DNA of 64,000 nt from JANYJZ01 sp964523395 (GCA_964523395.1 CAZFXS010000004.1:124001-188000); one strand, 5' to 3'; counted from the stretch's first letter, positions 17,045 to 26,041 are shown. Notes: generated by a model from the letters alone, not told the origin. Translations and numbers: made by a program.

Positions 17045-20000
17045 ATGAATTTCCACCGATACATACTGCTTGCTCTCCTTTTAATCGCAGCAGTAACAAC
17101 TTCGCTCTTCGGGCAAACGGAAGCACGACTCCTCCGTTTTCCTGCAATCTATAACAATCAAATCGTGTTTTCCTACGCAGGAGATTTATATACTGTCACA
17201 ACGATGGGCGGTGTAGCACGTAAAATAACCAACGACGACGGCTACGAACTCTTCGCGCGTTTTTCTCCGGACGGCAAACAGATCGCGTTTACCGGACAAT
17301 ACGACGGCAACACCGAAGTGTATCTCATGCCCTCTGAAGGCGGTGTCCCGAAACGGCTCACCTACACGGCAACACTCGGCCGTGATGATGTATCCGACCG
17401 TATGGGTCCCAATAATATCGTCATGACATGGCGCGATGACAAAACAATTGTCTACCGCTCCCGAAGAATCGAGCGTAACGATTTCATCGGACAATTATTT
17501 TTTGCCAGCGTAGACGGCGCGATCCCGGAACAGCTTCCCGTCCCCCGCGGCGGATTCTGTTCTTTTTCTCCCGATAAAAAACAGATGGCATATAACCGCG
17601 TGTTCCGCGAATTCAGAACGTGGAAACGTTACCGCGGCGGACAGGCGGATGATATCTGGATCTATGATTTCACTACCAAAAATATCACCAACATCACCAA
17701 CAACCCCGCACAGGATATTATCCCGATGTGGAGCGGCAACAAAATCTATTTCGCCTCCGATCGCGATGAAATCAAGAAGATGAACCTCTACTCGTATGAT
17801 CTTACAACGAAAGAAACAAAGAAACTAACAAATTTTACCGCATACGATGTGAAGTTCCCTTCACTTGGAAACAATGCGATCGTATTTGAAAACGGCGGTT
17901 ACATTTACAAGCTTGATCTTGCCTCGGAACAAGCCATGAAAATCCCGATCTATATCCAGGAGGATTTAGCCATAGGCCGCGGAGGATTAAGGGACGTCAG
18001 CAAAGAAGTGACAAACTTTGAAATTTCTCCTGATGGCAACCGTGCGCTTTTCGGCGCACGGGGGGATATTTTCACCGTGCCGGCAAAATATGGCAACACG
18101 CGCAACCTGACCAACACGCCGGGGGTTCATGAACGCAACTCCAAATGGTCACCCGACGGGAAGTACATCGCGTATGTCAGCGATGCTTCGGGAGAGGATG
18201 AAATCTGGATTGAACCGCAGGATGGAAACGGAACACCGGTGCAACTGACAAAGAACGGAGACACCTACAAGTTTCAGATTGCGTGGTCACCCGACAGCAA
18301 GAAGATCATGTGGGCGGATAAAAAATTACGTCTGCAGTATGTAGACATCGATTCAAAATCGATAACGACCATCGCGCAAGCAACGGCATTTGAGTTCAAT
18401 GATTACAACTGGTCGCCTGACAGCAAGTGGATTACATACGCGAAGCCTGAAGAAAAAAGTATGATTACCGTTCAGCTTTATTCACTCGACAAAAAAGAAA
18501 CGCATCAGGTAACCGATGGTTGGTTTGATTCTTATCAACCTACATTCAGTTCCGACGGTAAATATCTGTTCTTCGTTTCCGACAGAACATTTAATCCGAC
18601 CTTCAACAACGTTGAATTGAACGCGAACTTCAATGACATGTCTGGTGTTTTTCTTGTTACTCTCTCAAAAGACACCAAATCCCCCTTCGCGCCCAAAAGT
18701 GATGAAGTAAAAATCGCTGCTGCGAAAACAGAAGGGAAAAAAGAAGATGATAAAAAGAAGGATAAAGAAGAACCGAAATTGACGGTGAAAGTGGATGTGG
18801 CCGGACTTCAAAGCCGAATCACTTCTCTACCCATCGGGGCGGGGAATTACCGCAACCTGCAGTCTGTCGGCGATAAGCTCTATTATGTTCGCACAAGCGC
18901 GAAGGAAGATAAGGCCACACTTTATCTGTATGATCTTGACAAGCAGAAAGAAACTTCGCTCGGGAATTTCAACGGCTATGAAATATCTTCCGATACAAAA
19001 AAAATGTTAATCGGCGGTGACGGCAGTTATTATATCATTGATCTTCCGACAGGAAAGATCGATGCAAAGGACGCTTTGAACCTGAGTGACATGAAAGTCA
19101 ATCTTGACCGCCGCGCTGAATGGAACCAGATGTTCAACGAAAGCTGGCGCCAGATGCGTGACTTCTTCTTCGACCCGAACATGCATGGCGTTGACTGGCC
19201 GAAAATGAAAGCACGGTATGCGGAGCTTCTTCCCTATGTTTCTCACCGCGCCGATCTTACCTATATCATTGGTGAAATGATCAGCGAAATAAGCGTCGGG
19301 CACGCGTATGTTGGTGGCGGAGATTATCCGAAAGCGGATCGTATTCAACAGGGGTTGCTCGGTGCGAAAATTGAACGCGACGCGACCTCGAAATATTACC
19401 GCATCAAAAAAATTCTCAAAGGGCAAAACTGGGACAGAAGTGTCCGTTCACCATTAACGGAAATCGGTGTTGACGCGCGTGAAGGTGATTACATTATTGA
19501 GGTAAACGGTAACCCGACCAACGGTATGAACGATCTTTATGAAGCGCTTGTGAACACCGTGGGCAAACAGGTGACGCTTACCCTGAATTCCGAACCGAAG
19601 AGCGCCGGAAGCCGTACCACTGTTGTGGTTCCCACAGGCGATGAACGCTCTCTCTATTACTATAACTGGGTTCAGGACAATATTGATAAAGTTTCCAAAG
19701 CTACCGATGGTAAAGTCGGTTATTTACATATCCCCGATATGGGAACCGGCGGGCTTATTGAATTCACAAAATACTTTTACCCTCAGCTCCGCAAGGAAGC
19801 GCTTATCGTCGACGTGCGCGGCAATGGCGGCGGATTTGTCTCGCCGATTATCATTGAACGCTTACAGCGCCAGCTTGCGATGATCGACATCGCGCGCAAT
19901 ACCGCGGCAACGCTTGATCCCGCCGGCATGGTCCTCGGGCCAAAAGTTTTGCTCGCCGATGAATTTTCCGCATCCGACGGTGACATCGTTACGTACCGTT

Positions 20001-20314
20001 TCAAAAAATATAAACTCGGACCGGTCATTGGTAAACGCACGTGGGGCGGCGTGGTCGGCATCCGAGGATCGCTTCCGCTGCTTGACGGTGGTTTCCTGAA
20101 CCGCCCCGAGTTTTCCAGATATGATACCGAAGGGACGTCCTGGATCATGGAAGGATACGGCGTAGATCCCGATATCTTTGTTGACAATGACCCGGATCGT
20201 GAGTTCAACGGCATCGATGACCAGTTGAACAAAGCAATCGAAGTCATTAAAGAAGAAATGAAAAAGAATCCGGTCAAATTGCCGCCTCCGCCGAAATATC
20301 CGGACAAACATTAA
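17045..20314 (+). CDS. Tricorn-type S41 protease with propeller and PDZ domain
   Basis: ATG 17045 has AAAGGA at 17032-17037 and starts a signal peptide (LLALLLIAAVTTSLFGQ), so it is preferred over the longer frame from 16955. The roughly 1089-residue product has PD40/WD40-like propeller repeats (FSPDGKQIAFTG, WSPDGKYIAYVS, WSPDSKKIMW) over about the first 560 residues and a Lys/Glu-rich linker (EGKKEDDKKKDKEEPK). A second beta-rich part, a PDZ domain near 810-890 and a C-terminal tail-specific (S41) protease domain follow. The latter contains VDVRGNGGG and DEFSASDGD, where Ser of ASDGD fits the tricorn nucleophile. It is probably a secreted or periplasmic peptidase that degrades oligopeptides. 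Confidence 0.9.
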   Translation: MNFHRYILLALLLIAAVTTSLFGQTEARLLRFPAIYNNQIVFSYAGDLYTVTTMGGVARKITNDDGYELFARFSPDGKQIAFTGQYDGNTEVYLMPSEGGVPKRLTYTATLGRDDVSDRMGPNNIVMTWRDDKTIVYRSRRIERNDFIGQLFFASVDGAIPEQLPVPRGGFCSFSPDKKQMAYNRVFREFRTWKRYRGGQADDIWIYDFTTKNITNITNNPAQDIIPMWSGNKIYFASDRDEIKKMNLYSYDLTTKETKKLTNFTAYDVKFPSLGNNAIVFENGGYIYKLDLASEQAMKIPIYIQEDLAIGRGGLRDVSKEVTNFEISPDGNRALFGARGDIFTVPAKYGNTRNLTNTPGVHERNSKWSPDGKYIAYVSDASGEDEIWIEPQDGNGTPVQLTKNGDTYKFQIAWSPDSKKIMWADKKLRLQYVDIDSKSITTIAQATAFEFNDYNWSPDSKWITYAKPEEKSMITVQLYSLDKKETHQVTDGWFDSYQPTFSSDGKYLFFVSDRTFNPTFNNVELNANFNDMSGVFLVTLSKDTKSPFAPKSDEVKIAAAKTEGKKEDDKKKDKEEPKLTVKVDVAGLQSRITSLPIGAGNYRNLQSVGDKLYYVRTSAKEDKATLYLYDLDKQKETSLGNFNGYEISSDTKKMLIGGDGSYYIIDLPTGKIDAKDALNLSDMKVNLDRRAEWNQMFNESWRQMRDFFFDPNMHGVDWPKMKARYAELLPYVSHRADLTYIIGEMISEISVGHAYVGGGDYPKADRIQQGLLGAKIERDATSKYYRIKKILKGQNWDRSVRSPLTEIGVDAREGDYIIEVNGNPTNGMNDLYEALVNTVGKQVTLTLNSEPKSAGSRTTVVVPTGDERSLYYYNWVQDNIDKVSKATDGKVGYLHIPDMGTGGLIEFTKYFYPQLRKEALIVDVRGNGGGFVSPIIIERLQRQLAMIDIARNTAATLDPAGMVLGPKVLLADEFSASDGDIVTYRFKKYKLGPVIGKRTWGGVVGIRGSLPLLDGGFLNRPEFSRYDTEGTSWIMEGYGVDPDIFVDNDPDREFNGIDDQLNKAIEVIKEEMKKNPVKLPPPPKYPDKH

Positions 20315-20342
20315 GCCTGTACGATCTATTTGCTACCGAGAG

Positions 20343-20370
20343 CCCCGCTCCTCCGAGCGGGGTTCTTTTT
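20343..20370 (+). terminator. Rho-independent terminator after the tricorn-type protease
   Basis: Arms CCCCGCTC (20343-20350) and GAGCGGGG (20355-20362) with a short loop and TTCTTTTTG after it. This is the first element in a 358-nt stretch without a full gene (20315-20672), which also holds a promoter, an ATTGAATCA repeat and a kinase remnant. Confidence 0.85.
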
Positions 20371-20396
20371 GTTTTAGTGGAGCGGTATTTTTCCTG

Positions 20397-20427
20397 TTGA
20401 ACCAGAACCAATATTTTACTACCTTTC
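20397..20427 (+). promoter_or_regulatory. Bacteroidetes-type promoter
   Basis: TTG (20397-20399), a 20-nt spacer and TACCTTTC (20420-20427). It lies upstream of the kinase remnant at 20575 and the intact kinase at 20673 and could drive both. Confidence 0.5.
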
Positions 20428-20519
20428 TACTCACAGAATTGAGCACTCCGTAATAATCACACGAGCTGTTCTGCTGTTTCTCGCTGAACTTAAGCAAAAT
20501 ATTATCAATGTATTTACTC

Positions 20520-20566
20520 TTTGAATGATTTCTTCATTGATTCAATGAAGAAATGAACAAATCACC
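20520..20566. repeat. ATTGAATCA-type intergenic repeat
   Basis: Contains TTCTTCATTGATTCAATGAAGAA, a near-perfect palindrome, followed by ATGAACAAATCA. Same family as 6499-6540. It ends just before the kinase remnant. Confidence 0.55.
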
Positions 20567-20574
20567 CTATTACT

Positions 20575-20676
20575 ATGATCGGCACAACAATATCCCACTA
20601 CAAAATTCTGGAAAAATTGGGCGAAGGCGGACCTGACCGCCGAAGCAGTGCACCTTATTGGAAAGTAACATTATGA
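20575..20676 (+). pseudogene. 5' remnant of a Ser/Thr kinase gene
   Basis: The 33-codon frame starts MIGTTISHYKILEKLGEGG, the same N-terminus through the P-loop glycines as the kinases at 3749, 6549 and 20673. It then departs into unrelated residues (PDRRSSAPYWKVTL). Its TGA (20674-20676) overlaps the ATG (20673) of the intact kinase as ATGA. This is best read as the 5' end left by duplication or unequal recombination between kinase genes. The overlap means ribosomes finishing here could re-initiate on the intact gene, so an incidental leader role is possible. Confidence 0.75.
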
Positions 20677-22802
20677 TTGGCAGCACGATTTCTCATTATA
20701 AGATACTCGAGAAGCTCGGCGAAGGCGGCATGGGCATTGTGTACAAGGCCCAGGACCTGACCTTAGACCGAATGGTCGCACTTAAATTTCTTCCACCTCA
20801 TCTTTCAGCATCGGAAGAAAACAAAGCCCGCTTCATGCGCGAAGCGAAAGCAGCCGCGGCGCTCAATCACCCGAATATTCTCGGCGTCTACGAAATTGAT
20901 GAGCAAGATGGTACGCTTTTCTTCTCCATGGAATACGTGGAAGGAAAAACACTGAAGGCCCACATTGCCAGTCTGAAATCGGGATCCGGTATCCCCTTCG
21001 ATGACGCAATCAGATGGACAAAACAAATTGCTCACGGATTAAAATCCGCTCACGACAAAAATATTATTCACCGCGATATCAAACCCGAGAATGTGATGCT
21101 GACGAAAGACGGGCAGCTTAAAATCATGGACTTCGGCATCGCGAAACTTACCGGAAGCACCGGTGTGACGAAAACCGGTGTTTCTATCGGTACGCTCGCG
21201 TACATGTCGCCGGAACAGGCGCAGGGCATTGCCGCCGACCACCGTTCCGATATCTGGTCGCTTGGTGTAATATTGTATGAAATGCTCACCGGCGAAGTCC
21301 CGTTCAGAGCGGAACATGAAGCAGGGTTGCTTTACCTCATTGTGAATGAAAATCCTCCTCTTCCGAGCGCGATGGATAAGAAAATCCCGCGCCAGATTGA
21401 TTCGGCGGTCATGAAAATGCTCGAAAAAGACCGTGAAAAGAGATTTGGTACAACGGAAGATGTCATCATCAGCCTCGACCAGGTCCGCAAAGAAATTGAA
21501 GCGGCTGCCTCCGGGCCAAAGACTAAAAGCGTGGCAGTTCTTCCCTTCGGCAACATCAGTCCCGACAAGGAAAGCGATTACTTCGGCGACGGGTTAACCG
21601 AAGAACTCATTGTCAACTTATCCAAACTGAAGGAAATCCGCGTTGTACCGCGCGCGACATCCATGCAATACCGCGGTTCAAACAAAGACGTAAAAACCAT
21701 CGGACGGGAACTCGGCACACGGTACATCCTTTCCGGCAACGTGCGCAAGTTTCAGGATAATCTACGCATCAGCGTCGAACTCATAGACAATGAAACGGAA
21801 GAACAAATCTGGGCGGAAACATATAAAGGAAAACTTGCCGATGTTTTTGATATTCAGGAACAGGTATCGAAGCAAATCGTCGAAGCATTAATGGTAAAAT
21901 TATCGCCCAAGGAAAAAATCGTACTGACGAAACGTTCGACAGATAATCCTGAGGCATTTGATTGTTACCTGCGGGCAAGGGATTTCCTGTATAAACTTAC
22001 AAAGAACAATGTGCAGTTCTCCATCCAGCTGTTCCAGCGCGCAATAGAACTGGATAACCGCTACGCTGTTGCATACGCTGGACTTGGCGAGGCATACGCG
22101 ACGATGTATAATTATTTTGAATCGAGCGAAAGCTTACTCGACAAAGCGATTGAAGCAAGCTTGAAGGCGTTGATGTATGATTCGACGCTATCGGAGGCGT
22201 ACGCTGCGCTTGGTCTCGCGTACTTTGACAGGAAAGAACTGGATGAAGCGGTTACGGCTACTCAAAAGGCAATAGAGCTCGATCCAAACAATTATATTGC
22301 CTACTGGATCCTGGGGCGTATCTATCATTCCACCGACCGCGACATCGAAGCGGCTGATCTGTTCAAGAAAACTATAGAGTTGAATGAATCTTTTTATTCG
22401 GCATTGAACGACCTTCTCAACGTGTACGAACGTCTGGGCGACAAGGTGAAATGGATGGAAACCATGGATTCGCTGCTAAAATTCTTTCCTGTCTATCTTT
22501 CTCAACATCCTGATGACGCTCGCGGGCAAATGTATTACGCCATCCATCTTGCCGCGGCAGGAAGAAAAGAAGAAGCAAAGATCCAGGGTGCGAAAGCTCT
22601 GGAATTAAATCCCGGCGATTCACTTATGATGTACAACGCCGCGTGCATGTATGCGCGTCTTGGTGAAACCAAACTTGCGGCGAAAACACTTAAGGATGCC
22701 GTTGCCGCAGGGCAGGAAGATTTTGAATGGATTAAGAGAGATTCGGATCTCGATTCAATCCGTAACGAACCCGATTACATTGAAATGATGGAAGGGAGAT
22801 AG
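20673..22802 (+). CDS. Ser/Thr protein kinase with FlgO/TolB-like domain and TPR repeats
   Basis: ATG 20673 is chosen because GGAAAG lies 7 nt upstream and the paralogues all begin MIG.TISHY; a TTG at 20658 would add five residues. The 709-residue soluble product has a complete kinase domain (GEGGMGIVYKA, Lys in VALKF, HRDIKPEN, DFGIAK, SPE). A FlgO/TolB-like module starts near 285 (SVAVLPFGNISP) and TPR repeats run from about 425. It ends with RDSDLDSIRNEPDY, the family C-terminal motif. The ATG overlaps the stop of the upstream remnant. Substrates are unknown. Confidence 0.92.
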   Translation: MIGSTISHYKILEKLGEGGMGIVYKAQDLTLDRMVALKFLPPHLSASEENKARFMREAKAAAALNHPNILGVYEIDEQDGTLFFSMEYVEGKTLKAHIASLKSGSGIPFDDAIRWTKQIAHGLKSAHDKNIIHRDIKPENVMLTKDGQLKIMDFGIAKLTGSTGVTKTGVSIGTLAYMSPEQAQGIAADHRSDIWSLGVILYEMLTGEVPFRAEHEAGLLYLIVNENPPLPSAMDKKIPRQIDSAVMKMLEKDREKRFGTTEDVIISLDQVRKEIEAAASGPKTKSVAVLPFGNISPDKESDYFGDGLTEELIVNLSKLKEIRVVPRATSMQYRGSNKDVKTIGRELGTRYILSGNVRKFQDNLRISVELIDNETEEQIWAETYKGKLADVFDIQEQVSKQIVEALMVKLSPKEKIVLTKRSTDNPEAFDCYLRARDFLYKLTKNNVQFSIQLFQRAIELDNRYAVAYAGLGEAYATMYNYFESSESLLDKAIEASLKALMYDSTLSEAYAALGLAYFDRKELDEAVTATQKAIELDPNNYIAYWILGRIYHSTDRDIEAADLFKKTIELNESFYSALNDLLNVYERLGDKVKWMETMDSLLKFFPVYLSQHPDDARGQMYYAIHLAAAGRKEEAKIQGAKALELNPGDSLMMYNAACMYARLGETKLAAKTLKDAVAAGQEDFEWIKRDSDLDSIRNEPDYIEMMEGR

Positions 22803-22811
22803 GAGGATTTG

Positions 22812-22884
22812 CACATTGAATCATGTATTCATTGAATCATTGGAAAAGCTTTTCAATGTAACAATGATTAAATGAACAAATAAC
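22812..22884. repeat. ATTGAATCA-type intergenic repeat
   Basis: Repeated words CATTGAATCAT, ATTCATTGAATCATTGG and ATTAAATGAACAAATAA fill the space between the convergent kinase and DUF2721 genes. Same family as 6499-6540. Confidence 0.5.
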
Positions 22885-22886
22885 TC

Positions 22887-23372
22887 TCATTCTTCCGCCA
22901 TCGCCTCCAGCAACACAATGTTGAATGACCGGTACACATCGATACCGGCGAAAATAATTCCAACAAACACGCCGACCATTCCTGTAAGAAACAGCACCAG
23001 CGGAAGAACTCCCGCAAACACCACTCCGCTTACAAGGCTTAACCCGATACTTACCGAGGTAAGAACGAACAAAGCAATCGAAGACTGCATCGCGAGTATC
23101 GCGTTGCGTACGATTCGGCTGCGGACAAGTAGTTCCTCCGTTTGTTTCCGTATGTTCATGAATCTCGCGTTGTCGGTATAATTAAGGTCGTGCTCTTCGC
23201 CAAGTTGTTTGGTCAGCTTCCGCTTTTCATCGTTCAGTAATCTGATGCGATTGATGATGGCGGAGTACCTGTTGCTCATCCCGAGCAGAAGCAGTCCCAC
23301 CGCCGAAATGCCCACGGCAGGCGCCAAAATCGCCTGAATTGCCTGAATTGCCGTTACTGAGATCTGTTCCAT
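22887..23372 (-). CDS. DUF2721-type membrane protein
   Basis: A 161-residue protein on the minus strand. An N-terminal helix (AILAPAVGISAVGLLLLGMSNRY) is followed by a charged cytoplasmic stretch (RIRLLNDEKRKLTKQL) and two long helices in the C-terminal half, ending FVGIIFAGIDVYRSFNI. This order fits the DUF2721 family of three-helix membrane proteins, whose function is not known. It is a single gene convergent with the kinase at 20673. Confidence 0.8.
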   Translation of the reverse strand: MEQISVTAIQAIQAILAPAVGISAVGLLLLGMSNRYSAIINRIRLLNDEKRKLTKQLGEEHDLNYTDNARFMNIRKQTEELLVRSRIVRNAILAMQSSIALFVLTSVSIGLSLVSGVVFAGVLPLVLFLTGMVGVFVGIIFAGIDVYRSFNIVLLEAMAEE

Positions 23373-23435
23373 TGTTTACTTCCTGATTAACTTGCATCCA
23401 ATCTAAATATTTCCATATTATTTACAAAGGAAGGA

Positions 23436-23472
23436 ATTGAGTCATCGAGCCATTGAATCAATGAGTAAATTC
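23436..23472. repeat. ATTGAATCA-type intergenic repeat
   Basis: Contains GAGTCATCGAGCCATTGAATCAATGAG directly upstream of the small gene at 23478. Same family as 6499-6540. Confidence 0.45.
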
Positions 23473-23477
23473 TAATT

Positions 23478-23825
23478 ATGCCTCAACCCGGATATACACT
23501 ATCTTCTCTCGTCGAAAATGCTGACCACCTCCGGCAGCTTCCCAAATCGAGTTTACAACCGGGCACATGGGTATTTGTGAAAACTGCAAACTCGGTGTAC
23601 ACAGTTCATATTCTTCAGGATGGCTTCTGCAAAGTGTCGGGAGGATGGTTCGACCGCAAAGGACTTTCACCGGCCACGACACGTATCAGCGGATGCACGT
23701 GGGGTGGAAGCACGATTAAAATCGATATCGCAGCAGCGTGCGGGCTCTGCATGGAGTTCGGCAACCGTCTCGTTACAACACCCATTCAGAAAATTGTTGT
23801 TCTTCCCGGGGGATGTGAGAATTAG
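23478..23825 (+). CDS. Conserved-looking small protein of unknown function
   Basis: A 115-residue protein without signal peptide or membrane helix. It has a compact pattern: TWVFVKTANSVYTVHIL, GWFDRKGLSPATTRISGCTWGG, and four cysteines (two in a CGLC pair). No family is recognised. The codon usage matches the neighbours and the gene is flanked on both sides by ATTGAATCA repeats. It probably encodes a small beta-rich cytosolic protein; no function can be assigned. Confidence 0.6.
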   Translation: MPQPGYTLSSLVENADHLRQLPKSSLQPGTWVFVKTANSVYTVHILQDGFCKVSGGWFDRKGLSPATTRISGCTWGGSTIKIDIAAACGLCMEFGNRLVTTPIQKIVVLPGGCEN

Positions 23826-23908
23826 GAGAGCATTGAGACATTGATTCATTTGTTCATTGGTTCATTTTCTAATGTCCAAATGATTCGATGAATCAATGAT
23901 TCAATTTT
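23826..23908. repeat. ATTGAATCA-type intergenic repeat
   Basis: The longest copy of the family: ACATTGATTCATTTGTTCATTGG and later AATGATTCGATGAATCAATGATTCAA. It fills the gap before the MFS gene. Confidence 0.55.
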
Positions 23909-23915
23909 AAAAGCG

Positions 23916-25115
23916 ATGATCTCCCCCGACCTTTCTTCACCTCAAAAAAACACTCTCATTCTTCCCGTAATTGTCCTCTCTCAGTTCGCCGGTACTTCTC
24001 TCTGGTTTGCTGTCAATGCTATTCTTCCCGATTTACAACACGACTGGAACTTGCCCGCCGATGCTGTCGGCAACATGACTTCGGCGATTCAACTCGGATT
24101 TATTACCGGGACATTGCTCTTCGCGTTTCTGAACATTGCCGACCGCTTTTCTCCGCGGAAAATATTTTTGATTTGTTCTCTTGCCGGATCAGTAAGCAAT
24201 CTCCTGATCTACGGTATCGCGCATGACCTGACAACGCTCCTGTTCCTTCGTTTCCTTACCGGCATTGCTCTGGCAGGCATTTATCCGGTTGGAATGAAGA
24301 TAGCGGCAGGATGGTACAAAGTCGGACTCGGAAACGCGCTCGGTTTTCTTGTCGGGGCATTGGTGTTGGGCACTTCGTTTCCTCATTTTCTGCGGAGCTT
24401 TGAGTCGGATGTTCATTGGGAAACAGTGATCGTCACTATTTCAATGATATCTGCCGCAGGCGGCGCATTAATGTGGCTCTTTGTGCCCGACGGGCCGTTC
24501 TTGACGAAGGGAACTTCATTTAACCCGAAGGCGCTGGCAGTGATTTTCCGGTCACGCGATTTGCGCGCGGCGGCGTTCGGATATTTCGGACATATGTGGG
24601 AGCTCTACACGTTCTATGCGTTCGTGCCGTTTATGCTCTCGGCATATCTGGCAATGCATCCGGAAGTGAATTTTAATATTTCGTTTTGGTCATTTTGCAT
24701 AATCGCCGCGGGAAGCATCGGTTGCGCAGTTGGCGGAGTGATTTCTCAGCGTACCGGTAGTGCCCGTGTCGCGTTTATCCAGTTGCTCGGCTCCGGATTA
24801 TTATGTCTCTTTTCCCCCCTGCTCCTCCACTCCCCATCACCGGTGTTTCTTTCTCTCTTTATTGCCTGGGGTGCTCTCGTTGTTGGCGACTCCCCTCAAT
24901 TCTCCGCTCTGATCGCCCGCTACGCACCGAAAGAGCTTGTCGGCTCTGCGCTCACGATCGGCAACTCCATTGGGTTCAGTATTACGATTGTGAGTATACA
25001 GACGATTTCGTATCTGATGAAATTTGTTCCGGCTGAGTATCTGTTTATGTTTCTTGCGGTTGGACCGTTGGTTGGGTTGATTTCTTTTTCTCCGTTACTC
25101 AAAAACGAACACTGA
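23916..25115 (+). CDS. Major facilitator superfamily transporter
   Basis: A 399-residue protein with about 12 hydrophobic segments and an MFS signature after helix 2 (NIADRFSPRKIF, matching the loop D-R-x-x-R/K type). The N-terminus (VIVLSQFAGTSLWFAVNAILPDL) resembles the CynX/NimT-like MFS branch. The substrate cannot be predicted. It is a monocistronic unit with no adjacent regulator. Confidence 0.85.
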   Translation: MISPDLSSPQKNTLILPVIVLSQFAGTSLWFAVNAILPDLQHDWNLPADAVGNMTSAIQLGFITGTLLFAFLNIADRFSPRKIFLICSLAGSVSNLLIYGIAHDLTTLLFLRFLTGIALAGIYPVGMKIAAGWYKVGLGNALGFLVGALVLGTSFPHFLRSFESDVHWETVIVTISMISAAGGALMWLFVPDGPFLTKGTSFNPKALAVIFRSRDLRAAAFGYFGHMWELYTFYAFVPFMLSAYLAMHPEVNFNISFWSFCIIAAGSIGCAVGGVISQRTGSARVAFIQLLGSGLLCLFSPLLLHSPSPVFLSLFIAWGALVVGDSPQFSALIARYAPKELVGSALTIGNSIGFSITIVSIQTISYLMKFVPAEYLFMFLAVGPLVGLISFSPLLKNEH

Positions 25116-25136
25116 TATATCGGTAGAACTATTTAC

Positions 25137-25166
25137 TTGCGTTATCATGGATTTCGTGTATATTTA
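25137..25166 (+). promoter_or_regulatory. Bacteroidetes-type promoter
   Basis: TTG (25137-25139), a 19-nt spacer and TATATTTA (25159-25166), 76 nt upstream of the AT-rich gene at 25243. Confidence 0.5.
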
Positions 25167-25242
25167 GACGAATTAAAAGCTATATTCAAAAGTATTTCAC
25201 TTTCTTTCGGATATGCTCGAACTAACATCAGGAATTATCTGA

Positions 25243-25872
25243 ATGATTAAGTTTCGTTTTGTTTGGTTCTGGGGTAAAATATTTGGATATCTTGATTGCC
25301 ACAAAGAGCGATTTGAATTGTTCTTGATCGCCGGCACAATAATAATGGGAGTACTCGTCTATCGAGAAACTAAAAACCAGGTCCAAGAAATGCGAGATGC
25401 TTTAAACTTTCAAAAGAACATCATCTCAGCAGATATTAACTTCGAAATTCTTGGTACACGGGATACCTCATATAAGTCTGGTTACGTCCAGGAAGAATGG
25501 CTTAAACTTCGGCTTAGTAATGATGGACAATCCCCTGCTCGCAACGTTAACTATTCCAATGTAGTTGTCGTACCCGCAAGAGGAGCTATGGATTTCACTA
25601 TGGAGGAGATTGCTCAATGCAGACTAAATAAGCCTCCGTTCAAATATACTCTTGGTTCCAAGAGTACAATGGAAATTGAAATGCTCAACTATTCAGAAGT
25701 CATAGAGTCTGCAAAATTTGGGGATACTAACAATGCTCAATTTGATGTTATGTTTTGTGGAATAATTACTTATTCAGATGTCGTTGGCGAAGCCCATGAG
25801 ATTACCTTCTGTGGACTTTATAATGCTAATAGGAAACCAGTTTTTATCGGTGAATGTAACACCCGTAAATAG
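25243..25872 (+). CDS. AT-rich orphan membrane-anchored protein
   Basis: A 209-residue protein with one N-terminal helix (LFLIAGTIIMGVLVYRETK, about 26-44), a short coiled stretch (NQVQEMRDALNFQKN) and a beta-rich C-terminal part (ADINFEILG, LRLSNDGQSPARNV, FDVMFCGIITYSD). The soluble part resembles membrane-anchored proteins with an immunoglobulin-like fold, but no family is recognised. Composition is AT-rich compared with the MFS gene before and the operon after, like the gene at 13562, suggesting acquisition. Function is unknown. Confidence 0.65.
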   Translation: MIKFRFVWFWGKIFGYLDCHKERFELFLIAGTIIMGVLVYRETKNQVQEMRDALNFQKNIISADINFEILGTRDTSYKSGYVQEEWLKLRLSNDGQSPARNVNYSNVVVVPARGAMDFTMEEIAQCRLNKPPFKYTLGSKSTMEIEMLNYSEVIESAKFGDTNNAQFDVMFCGIITYSDVVGEAHEITFCGLYNANRKPVFIGECNTRK

Positions 25873-25959
25873 AAAAAATTTTTTCTTAATAACTGCTGAA
25901 TTCATTCCACAAACATCAATTTCTATATAAGAATTAGCAAAAAACGAGGTTTTATTGAT

Positions 25960-25992
25960 GTAAAGTATGCTTGACTTTTAGTAAAGCATGCT
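25960..25992. promoter_or_regulatory. Two direct-repeat operator half-sites
   Basis: GTAAAGTATGCT (25960-25971) and GTAAAGCATGCT (25981-25992) are direct repeats 21 bp apart, two helical turns. They overlap the TTG element and spacer of the promoter at 25971-26001, so bound protein would block transcription. The XRE regulator encoded at 26434 in the same operon is the obvious candidate. Confidence 0.65.
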
Positions 25993-26001
25993 GTATATTC
26001 C
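25971..26001 (+). promoter_or_regulatory. Bacteroidetes-type promoter of the XRE operon
   Basis: TTG (25971-25973), a 20-nt spacer and TATATTCC (25994-26001). It overlaps the operator repeats. An 11-bp perfect inverted repeat (25997-26007 and 26025-26035) follows, with its right arm covering the AAGGA ribosome site of the gene at 26042. Confidence 0.6.
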
Positions 26002-26041
26002 TTGTGTCATTACATTCATCACTAACACAAGGAATCGCACC

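Noticed and set aside
20520..24000. CRISPR array in the repeat-rich part.
   Set aside because: The repeats are short, unequal and unevenly spaced, without unique spacers or cas genes.
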